In this document: positions 1 to 4,870 of the stretch, piece by piece
How the letters are laid out: each line of letters opens with the position of its first letter
Numbering within the stretch: position 1 is the first letter of the stretch
NCBI GenBank assembly: GCA_944388825.1
Contig: CALXKG010000023.1
Span: forward strand, 1-5,075
DNA: 5,075 nt
Source: an uncultured Clostridia bacterium
GTDB lineage: Bacteria; Bacillota; Clostridia; Oscillospirales; Ruminococcaceae
Reading direction: 5' to 3'
The notes under the pieces: model-generated
Seen by the model: the letters and a program-made list of their open reading frames with translations, nothing else
What the model was told of the DNA's origin: nothing
Databases searched by the model: none
Position numbers and translations under genes: made by a program

Positions 1-2
1 CG

Positions 3-68
3 GTCGACACTTGTCCCGATCAAGGTATTTTTTCCGCCGTACATGCCGCCGGAAAAAATGTGATTTAA
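3..68 (+). CDS. Possible 3' end of an unidentified rightward gene
   Basis: The rightward frame beginning at base 3 is open from the window edge to a TAA at 66-68 and reads as ordinary protein (VDTCPDQG near the edge, ending AAGKNVI). It is cut by the window start, so only about 21 residues are visible and no family can be named. A rightward intrinsic terminator about 60 nt downstream (127-158) supports a rightward gene ending here, convergent with the ATPase gene. The call is weak. The opposite strand is also open across this stretch and reads plausibly (GGMYGGKNTLIGTSVD), and another rightward frame stays open to a TAA at 125-127. Confidence 0.3.
   Translation, partial: VDTCPDQGIFSAVHAAGKNVI
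27..59. repeat. 10-bp perfect inverted repeat with T-run/A-run arms
   Basis: ATTTTTTCCG (27-36) is the exact reverse complement of CGGAAAAAAT (50-59), separated by 13 nt. The T-run lies inside the stem rather than after it, so this is not a standard intrinsic terminator. It overlaps the end of the putative left-edge gene. Its function is unknown. Confidence 0.5.
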
Positions 69-126
69 TTTTTGTGCGTATCGAAAAGTCGATTTTCTAT
101 TTCTACAGGACTTTATCGACAAGCTA

Positions 127-158
127 AGGCGTCCCGTGAAGCAGGACGCCTGTTTTTT
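127..158 (+). terminator. Intrinsic terminator between convergent genes
   Basis: AGGCGTCC (127-134) pairs perfectly with GGACGCCT (144-151) around a 9-nt loop, followed at once by G and six T (153-158). That is the form of a rightward rho-independent terminator. It lies between the end of the presumed rightward left-edge gene and the stop of the leftward ATPase gene. Read leftward, the stem is preceded by an A-run but followed only by TAGCTT, so it would be a weak terminator for the ATPase operon. Confidence 0.75.
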
Positions 159-176
159 CGCGCTTATGCGGCCGGA

Positions 177-2174
177 TCAGCATTTTTTGACAAACAGCGC
201 GCGGATGGCGTTTAAAACCGCCAGGATCATGACCCCGACATCGGCGAAGACCGCCAGCCACATATTCGCCATCCCCAGCGCCACCAGCAGGAGACAGGCG
301 AGTTTGATCCCGATCGCGAAGACGATGTTCTGGTAGACGATCCGCAGGCACTTGCGGGAGATCCGGATCGCTTTTGCGATCTTCATCGGGTCGTCGTCCA
401 TCAGCACAACGTCCGCCGCCTCGATCGCCGCGTCGGAACCCATCGCCCCCATCGCGATGCCGATGTCCGCCCGGCTGAGGACCGGCGCGTCGTTGATGCC
501 GTCGCCCACAAAGGCGAGTTTGGCTTTCCCCGGGCTGTCCCGCAGCAGCTGTTCGACCTTCTCGACCTTGTCCCCCGGCAGCAGGCCGCTGTACACCTCG
601 TCGATGCCAAGGGCGGCGGCCACCTGGCCGGCGGGTTTGCCGGCGTCGCCGGTCAGCATGACCGTCTTCTGGATGCCGGACGCCTTCAGCGCCTGGATGG
701 CCGCTCCGGCGTTCGGCTTGACGGCGTCCGAAATGACGATATGGCCCATATACGCCCCGTCGGCTGCGAGATGGATGATGGTGCCGGCCGAATGGCAGGG
801 GATGTACCGGATGCCCAGCATATCCATCAGCTTATCGTTGCCGGCGGCGATCCGGCGGCCGTCCACCCGGGCGGTGACGCCTTTGCCGGCGATCTCCCGG
901 ATATCCGAGACGCGGGCGCGGTCGATCTCCCTCCCGTACGCCCGCCGGAGGCTTTTGCTGATCGGGTGGGAGGAGGCGCTTTCGGCCAGCGCCGCGTATT
1001 CCAGCAGCTTTTCGTCCTCCAGCTTGTTGTGGTGGATGCCGCTTACCTCGAAGACGCCGCGGGTCAGGGTGCCGGTCTTGTCGAAGACGACCGTTTTAGT
1101 CCGGGAAAGGGTCTCTAAATAGTTGGAGCCTTTGATGAGCACCCCTTCCTTACTGGCCCCGCCGATGCCGGCGAAGAAGGAGAGGGGGATCGAGATGACC
1201 AGCGCGCAGGGGCAGCTGGCGACCAGGAAGGTGAGCGCCCGGTAAACCCAGGTCTCCCACATCGCCCCCTGTCCCGCCAGCAGCAGGGCGATGGGCGGCA
1301 GCACCGCCAGCGCCAGCGCCGCAAGGCAAACGGCGGGGGTGTAGATGCGGGCAAACCGGGAGATGAAGTCCTCCGATTTGGATTTGCGGGAGGCGGCGTT
1401 TTCGACCAGGTCGAGGATTTTGGAGACGGTCGATTCGCCGAATTCTCGGGTGGTTCTGATCCGGAGCAGACCGGTCATGTTGATGCAGCCGCTGACTACC
1501 TCGTCCCCCGCGCCGACCTCCCGGGGGAGGCTCTCGCCGGTCAGGGCGGCGGTGTTGAGGGCGGAGGCGCCTTCCAGGACGACCCCGTCGATCGGCACTT
1601 TCTCGCCCGGCCGGACGACGATGACGCTGCCGGGTTCGACTTCATCCGGGTCGGCCTTCCGGAGCTTCCCGTCCGTCTCGACATTCGCGTAGTCGGGACG
1701 GATGTCCATCAGGTCGCTGATGCTGCGGCGGCTCTTGCCGACGGCGTAGGACTGGAACCACTCGCCCACCTGGTAGAAGAGCATGACGGCGATCGACTCG
1801 AGGTAGTCGCCGTTTTCATAGACCGCCAGCGCCAGCGCGCCCATCGTCGCCACCGCCATCAGGAAGTTTTCGTCGAAGACCTGCCCGCGGCGGATGCCCC
1901 TGGCGGCTTTTTTGAGGATGTCATAGCCGATCACCATGTAGTCGGCCAGGTAAAAGCCCAGCCGCACCCACCGCCCGGCCGGCCCGAGCCGGTCAAACAG
2001 CGGCGCTCCGGCCGCCTGTAGGAGCAGCAGCAGCGCCGACGCCGCGAAGATCCGCCCGAGCATCACCTTTTGTTTGCGGGTCATGCCGCTCTCTTTCCGC
2101 GCGCCGGTAAGCCGAAGGACGATGGCGAGGACCGCCACGGCGGCCAGCAGCGCCAGTTCAATGATTTCCTGCAT
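177..2174 (-). CDS. cadA: P1B-type heavy-metal-exporting ATPase (Zn/Cd/Pb class)
   Basis: This integral membrane pump couples ATP hydrolysis to export of soft divalent metals such as Zn(II), Cd(II) or Pb(II). At 665 aa it shows about eight hydrophobic segments (roughly 3-21, 40-58, 71-86, 104-119, 279-300, 312-335, 613-632 and 636-655). It has the actuator TGES (212-215), the metal-site CPC (321-323) in SCPCALVISIP, the phosphorylation motif DKTGT (365-369, Asp365), the nucleotide-domain His-Pro (403-404), TGD (508-510) and GDGINDAP (557-564). Lys624 and Asp645 (in FADVGV) match the Lys/Asp pair of the Zn/Cd/Pb subclass (ZntA, CadA). There is no N-terminal HMA domain; one is encoded just upstream as a separate gene. 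The ATG follows GGGGAT by about 9 nt and an in-frame TGA lies just upstream. Met31, preceded by GGAAAGAG, is a possible alternative start. The family call is firm, the symbol and exact metal less so. Confidence 0.96.
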   Translation of the reverse strand: MQEIIELALLAAVAVLAIVLRLTGARKESGMTRKQKVMLGRIFAASALLLLLQAAGAPLFDRLGPAGRWVRLGFYLADYMVIGYDILKKAARGIRRGQVFDENFLMAVATMGALALAVYENGDYLESIAVMLFYQVGEWFQSYAVGKSRRSISDLMDIRPDYANVETDGKLRKADPDEVEPGSVIVVRPGEKVPIDGVVLEGASALNTAALTGESLPREVGAGDEVVSGCINMTGLLRIRTTREFGESTVSKILDLVENAASRKSKSEDFISRFARIYTPAVCLAALALAVLPPIALLLAGQGAMWETWVYRALTFLVASCPCALVISIPLSFFAGIGGASKEGVLIKGSNYLETLSRTKTVVFDKTGTLTRGVFEVSGIHHNKLEDEKLLEYAALAESASSHPISKSLRRAYGREIDRARVSDIREIAGKGVTARVDGRRIAAGNDKLMDMLGIRYIPCHSAGTIIHLAADGAYMGHIVISDAVKPNAGAAIQALKASGIQKTVMLTGDAGKPAGQVAAALGIDEVYSGLLPGDKVEKVEQLLRDSPGKAKLAFVGDGINDAPVLSRADIGIAMGAMGSDAAIEAADVVLMDDDPMKIAKAIRISRKCLRIVYQNIVFAIGIKLACLLLVALGMANMWLAVFADVGVMILAVLNAIRALFVKKC

Positions 2175-2235
2175 CCGGGATCATCCCCATTCTATTTCAT
2201 AATTGCACAATCGTTTATTTATCTGGCGATAAAAC

Positions 2236-2257
2236 CGGCCGGCGGCGCCGCCGGCCG
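2236..2257 (-). terminator. 22-bp perfect GC palindrome, possible attenuator within the operon
   Basis: An 11-bp arm and its exact reverse complement abut with no spacer (centre 2246/2247), and every base is G or C. Read leftward with the operon, it is followed by GGTTTTAT, so it resembles a weak intrinsic terminator or pause hairpin with only four U. It lies about 20 nt after the HMA stop and about 60 nt before the ATPase start. It could therefore lower ATPase expression relative to the HMA protein or protect the HMA mRNA 3' end. I saw no convincing separate promoter for the ATPase in this 104-nt gap. Confidence 0.5.
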
Positions 2258-2278
2258 TATATCCGTTTCCGGGGAGGG

Positions 2279-2497
2279 TCACAGGAAGATTTCGCAGTCG
2301 TCCTCGACCTTTTTGCAGTTTTTGCGCACCTGCTGCATAACCGCCGCCGGGTCCTGCCCTTCGTCGAATTCGACGTGCATCTTGAGGGTCATAAAGCTGA
2401 CGGTCGCGTCCTTGACGCCAGGGGTCTTTCTGGCGGCCTGTTCCATCTTGTTGGCACAGTTGGCGCAGTCGACGTCGATCTTGTATACCTTTTTCAT
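2279..2497 (-). CDS. Small HMA-domain metal-binding protein
   Basis: This 72-aa cytosolic protein is essentially one heavy-metal-associated domain (ferredoxin-like fold). The metal loop is DCANCANKM with Cys11 and Cys14. The Asp just before the first Cys matches the DCxxC form seen in Zn/Cd/Pb ATPases such as ZntA rather than the MxCxxC form of copper chaperones. Further cysteines, Cys61 and Cys68, lie in the C-terminal tail (KNCKKVEDDCEIFL) and might add ligands. AAAGGAG lies 9 nt before the ATG. The gene is first in the leftward operon with the HMA-less ATPase, so it probably delivers metal to the pump or senses metal for it in trans. The domain is certain, the delivery role is inferred. 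Confidence 0.92.
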   Translation of the reverse strand: MKKVYKIDVDCANCANKMEQAARKTPGVKDATVSFMTLKMHVEFDEGQDPAAVMQQVRKNCKKVEDDCEIFL

Positions 2498-2521
2498 ACT
2501 GGAAGGCTCCTTTCGGGCTGG

Positions 2522-2557
2522 GATAGCTTTACGATTAAGCTATCGTTGAATCGTTGA
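2522..2557 (-). promoter_or_regulatory. Leader dyad plus tandem repeat, candidate operator of the metal operon
   Basis: GATAGCTT (2522-2529) and AAGCTATC (2537-2544) form an exact 8-bp inverted repeat with a 7-nt spacer. Overlapping it is a tandem repeat of ATCGTTGA (2542-2549 and 2550-2557). The block sits just downstream of the -10 box, across the expected transcription start and early leader, where a repressor would block initiation or elongation. An ArsR/SmtB-type metal sensor would be the usual partner, but no regulator gene is present in the window and the repeat is not an evident match to a known consensus. It could also form an mRNA hairpin. Confidence 0.5.
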
Positions 2558-2561
2558 CTCC

Positions 2562-2590
2562 ATTATAGCGCCGAAACTGCCCCCTGTCAA
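2562..2590 (-). promoter_or_regulatory. Consensus promoter of the HMA-ATPase operon
   Basis: Read leftward, TTGACA (2590-2585) and TATAAT (2567-2562) are separated by 17 nt, an exact match to the sigma-70/sigma-A consensus. The -35 box sits in a perfect 6-bp inverted repeat, CCCCCT-GTCA-AGGGGG on the top strand (2580-2595). A promoter this strong for a metal pump is expected to be held down by a repressor. The 17-nt spacing argues against MerR-type activation, which normally uses a 19-20-nt spacer. Confidence 0.85.
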
Positions 2591-2676
2591 GGGGGATAGG
2601 GCAAAAAGTCTGATTTGCATAAAGCCGGCTGAAAAGGCGGGCAAACTGGTAAACCCGCAGAATTTTTTCCGGACGC

Positions 2677-2705
2677 TTTACTCTTTGCCCTTTTTATTCT
2701 ATAAT
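2677..2705 (+). promoter_or_regulatory. guaA promoter
   Basis: TTTACT (2677-2682) and an exact TATAAT (2700-2705) are separated by 17 nt. This predicts a start near 2712 and a leader of about 65 nt before guaA. It is divergent from the metal-operon promoter, with the two -35 boxes about 90 nt apart, so shared control is unlikely. Confidence 0.75.
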
Positions 2706-2732
2706 AAGGGTGAGAAAAATCCGGTTGATGCA

Positions 2733-2756
2733 GCTGCCGGGGCGGTTCCCGGCGGC
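2733..2756 (+). promoter_or_regulatory. Strong stem-loop in the guaA leader
   Basis: GCTGCCGGG (2733-2741) pairs with CCCGGCGGC (2748-2756), nine pairs including one G-U, around a 6-nt loop. The stem ends about 5 nt before the ribosome site AAGGAAAGGA. There is no following U-run, so it is not a terminator. The leader is too short to hold a purine riboswitch with an expression platform. It may stabilise the 5' end or tune ribosome access. Confidence 0.5.
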
Positions 2757-2776
2757 CTCAAGGAAAGGATGTTTAT

Positions 2777-4318
2777 ATGGAAAACCAGAAAGTGATCGTG
2801 CTCGACTTCGGCGGGCAGTATAACCAGCTGATCGCAAGGCGGGTGCGGGAGTGTAATGTTTATTGCGAAGTGCTTCCCTACACCACCCCGCTGGAAAAGC
2901 TGAAGGCGGAAAACCCGATCGGCATCATCTTTACCGGCGGCCCGGGCAGCGTCTATCTGGAGGACGCGCCCCATTACGACCCGGCGATTTTTGAGATGGG
3001 GGTGCCGATCCTCGGCATCTGCTATGGCTGCCAGCTGATGGCCTACACCCTCGGCGGCGAAGTCACCGAGGCGCAGGACGATTCCGCCCGCGAGTACGGT
3101 AAGACCGAGACCTGGTTCGACACCGGCTGCAAGCTGTTTAAGGGCCTCCCCGAAAAGGGCATCACCTGGATGAGCCACGGGGATTATATGGCCAAAGTCC
3201 CGGAAGGGTTTGCGCTGACCGCCCATTCGGCCGCCTGCCCCAACGTCGCGATCGCCGACGAGAAGCGGGGGTTCTACGGCGTCCAGTACCATCCGGAGGT
3301 AAACCACACCGAAAACGGCGTCCAGATGATCCGCAATTTCCTTTATGAGGTCTGCGGGGCGAAGGGCGACTGGACGATGGGCGACTACCTGAAAACCGCC
3401 GTCCAGCAGATCCGGGAAAAGGTCGGGGACGGCAAGGTGCTGCTGGCGCTGTCGGGCGGCGTCGATTCGTCGGTCGCGGCGGCGCTGCTGGCCAGGGCCG
3501 TCGGGCCGCAGCTGACCTGCATTTTCGTCGACCACGGCCTGCTGCGCAAAAACGAGGGGGACGAGGTCGAGGCGATCTTCAGCACCAGGGGCATCAACTT
3601 TATCCGGGTGGACGCCGAAAAGCGGTTCCTCGATAAGCTCGCCGGCGTCACCGAGCCGGAGCGCAAGCGGAAGATCATCGGCGAGGAATTTATCCGGGTG
3701 TTTGAGGACGAGGCTAAAAAGATCGGCAAGGTCGACTACCTGGTCCAGGGGACCATCTACCCCGACGTCATCGAGTCGGGCACCGGTGACGCCGCCGTCA
3801 TCAAGAGCCACCACAACGTCGGCGGGCTGCCGGACTATGTCGACTTTAAGGAGATCATCGAGCCGCTGCGGCTGCTCTTCAAGGACGAGGTGCGGCAGCT
3901 GGGCCGGGAACTGGAGCTGCCGGAATACCTGGTCATGCGCCAGCCCTTCCCGGGCCCCGGCCTCGCCATCCGGGGGATCGGTGAGATCACCAAGGAAAAG
4001 CTGGAGATCCTGCGGGACGCCGATTTCATCTTCCGGGACGAGATCGCGAAAGCCGGGCTGGAGTACTCGATCAACCAGTATTTTGCGGTGCTGACCAATA
4101 TGCGGTCGGTCGGCGTCATGGGCGACGGCCGGACTTACGACTATACCCTCGCCCTCCGCGGCGTCACCACGACCGATTTCATGACCGCCGACTGGGCGCG
4201 GATCCCGTATGAAGTGCTGGATAAGGTGTCGGTCCGGATCGTCAACGAGGTCAGGTCGATCAACCGGGTGGTTTATGATATCACCAGCAAGCCGCCGGCA
4301 ACGATTGAGTGGGAATAA
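2777..4318 (+). CDS. guaA: GMP synthase (glutamine-hydrolysing)
   Basis: This cytosolic enzyme makes GMP from XMP, ATP and glutamine, the last step of de novo guanine nucleotide synthesis. At 513 aa it is full length. The N-terminal class I amidotransferase domain (about 1-195) has GGPGS (54-58), the nucleophile Cys82 in GICYG, and His172/Glu174 in YHPEV completing the triad. The ATP-pyrophosphatase domain carries the P-loop SGGVDSS (226-232). The C-terminal dimerisation domain ends with the conserved PPATIEWE. AAGGAAAGGA lies about 8 nt before the ATG. The gene has its own promoter and no neighbour in the same pathway. No terminator follows its TAA. Instead GC content collapses at once, which together with the family's record as an integration target suggests an inserted element. 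Confidence 0.99.
   Translation: MENQKVIVLDFGGQYNQLIARRVRECNVYCEVLPYTTPLEKLKAENPIGIIFTGGPGSVYLEDAPHYDPAIFEMGVPILGICYGCQLMAYTLGGEVTEAQDDSAREYGKTETWFDTGCKLFKGLPEKGITWMSHGDYMAKVPEGFALTAHSAACPNVAIADEKRGFYGVQYHPEVNHTENGVQMIRNFLYEVCGAKGDWTMGDYLKTAVQQIREKVGDGKVLLALSGGVDSSVAAALLARAVGPQLTCIFVDHGLLRKNEGDEVEAIFSTRGINFIRVDAEKRFLDKLAGVTEPERKRKIIGEEFIRVFEDEAKKIGKVDYLVQGTIYPDVIESGTGDAAVIKSHHNVGGLPDYVDFKEIIEPLRLLFKDEVRQLGRELELPEYLVMRQPFPGPGLAIRGIGEITKEKLEILRDADFIFRDEIAKAGLEYSINQYFAVLTNMRSVGVMGDGRTYDYTLALRGVTTTDFMTADWARIPYEVLDKVSVRIVNEVRSINRVVYDITSKPPATIEWE
4300..4318 (+). other. Candidate attachment site at the guaA 3' end
   Basis: The last codons of guaA (encoding ATIEWE and the stop) are highly conserved across bacteria and are a recognised target of site-specific integrases. 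Here the GC-rich host pattern stops at the stop codon and AT-rich DNA follows within a few bases. No second copy of this sequence and no integrase are visible in the window, so the exact core is an inference. Confidence 0.4.
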
Positions 4319-4353
4319 AACCATCAAATTTCTGCGTGAATTGAGGCTTTGTG

Positions 4354-4815
4354 ATGAAGGGCAGAATTAAAATGTACAACAGCAGCCGCGGCTTCGGTTT
4401 TATAGCTGCTGAAGACGAAAACGATTACTTCTTCCATATCTCTGATGTGAAAACCATCGTTGATATTGCCAGAGGTATGCTTGTTACCTTTGAAAAAGCC
4501 ACAGGCCCCAAGGGGCCTGTGGCAAAAGAAATCCGGGTTACATCGGTTCCTGTAAACCAACCTGAATTTCTGGCTATAGGTAATACAAGAATCAAAATTC
4601 GAAACATTAAAAATTATGAAATTACGACTTTAGGGAATTTTGATCCTAATATTTATTTATTTTCAGGCAAACGCGGGAATAACGGGAATAAGCGGTGTCT
4701 TGTTATAAGTACATATAACGACCAATTCGCCTGGTCTGAAGACAATATCGATGTTGATGAAGAGTTTGAAAGAGTCGATAAAATATTAAACGGCGGGCAA
4801 TCTGAAAATTTTTGA
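4354..4815 (+). CDS. Cold-shock-domain protein with an unrecognised C-terminal domain
   Basis: This predicted 153-aa protein begins with a cold-shock (OB-fold) nucleic-acid-binding domain, about residues 1-64. The two RNA-binding motifs are visible: RGFGFI (12-17) and YFFHIS (25-30). The GPKGP loop (51-55) is also typical. Ordinary Csp proteins end near residue 70. Here about 85 more residues follow, apparently beta-rich then acidic (GNTRIKIRNIKNYEI, later SEDNIDVDEEFERVDKIL), which I do not recognise. The ATG at 4354 is preferred over the GTG at 4351: GAGG (4343-4346) lies 7 nt before it and MKGRIKMYN aligns with classical Csp starts. The gene lies 35 nt after guaA without its own obvious promoter, so it may be transcribed by read-through. 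It is much more AT-rich than guaA. The next gene, 55 nt on, encodes a LOTUS domain, suggesting a joint RNA-level role. Confidence 0.85.
   Translation: MKGRIKMYNSSRGFGFIAAEDENDYFFHISDVKTIVDIARGMLVTFEKATGPKGPVAKEIRVTSVPVNQPEFLAIGNTRIKIRNIKNYEITTLGNFDPNIYLFSGKRGNNGNKRCLVISTYNDQFAWSEDNIDVDEEFERVDKILNGGQSENF
4493..4527 (-). terminator. Leftward intrinsic terminator embedded in the cold-shock gene
   Basis: GCCACAGGCCCC (4498-4509) and GGGGCCTGTGGC (4512-4523) are exact reverse complements separated by AA, flanked by A-runs on the top strand (4493-4497 and 4524-4527). Read leftward this is a GC-rich 12-bp hairpin followed by five T, a textbook intrinsic terminator. It lies antisense inside a coding region, over the codons for GPKGP. 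In the sense mRNA the same hairpin forms but is followed by A, so it should not terminate rightward transcription. Confidence 0.6.
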
Positions 4816-4822
4816 CAACAAA

Positions 4823-4856
4823 TACCAGTTTCCTCTCTTTATGGAGGAAACTGGTA
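4823..4856 (+). repeat. 13-bp perfect stem-loop between the cold-shock and LOTUS genes
   Basis: TACCAGTTTCCTC (4823-4835) pairs exactly with GAGGAAACTGGTA (4844-4856) around an 8-nt loop. No T-run follows, so it is not a canonical intrinsic terminator. It starts 8 nt after the cold-shock stop and ends 14 nt before the LOTUS ATG. The right arm contains a GGAGG sequence, so the stem hides a ribosome-site-like element. It could be an RNA processing or stabilising element, an operator-type dyad, or an imperfect terminator. Confidence 0.55.
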
Positions 4857-4870
4857 ACTGCATAAAAGGA

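Noticed and set aside
352..1122. Long top-strand open frames over the ATPase gene
   Set aside because: Ser/Ala/Arg-rich shadows antisense to well-defined P-type ATPase motifs, with no ribosome site or recognisable domain.
2562..2595. MerR-type (ZntR/CadR) operator in the metal-operon promoter
   Set aside because: The spacer is 17 nt rather than 19-20 nt and contains no dyad; the inverted repeat is centred on the -35 box instead.
2637..2670. GCGGG...CCCGC followed by a T-run, resembling a rightward terminator
   Set aside because: The stem is only 5 bp with a 12-nt loop, the T-run is offset, and no rightward gene lies upstream to be terminated.
2706..2776. Purine riboswitch in the guaA leader
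   Set aside because: The leader is only ~65 nt from the predicted start. It shows a single stem-loop and lacks the three-way junction layout expected of a purine aptamer plus expression platform.
2699..4327. A 542-codon open frame on the bottom strand covering guaA
   Set aside because: It is exactly antisense to full-length guaA with all its catalytic motifs. Its product is low-complexity Asp/Arg/Val-rich as expected of a shadow in GC-rich DNA.
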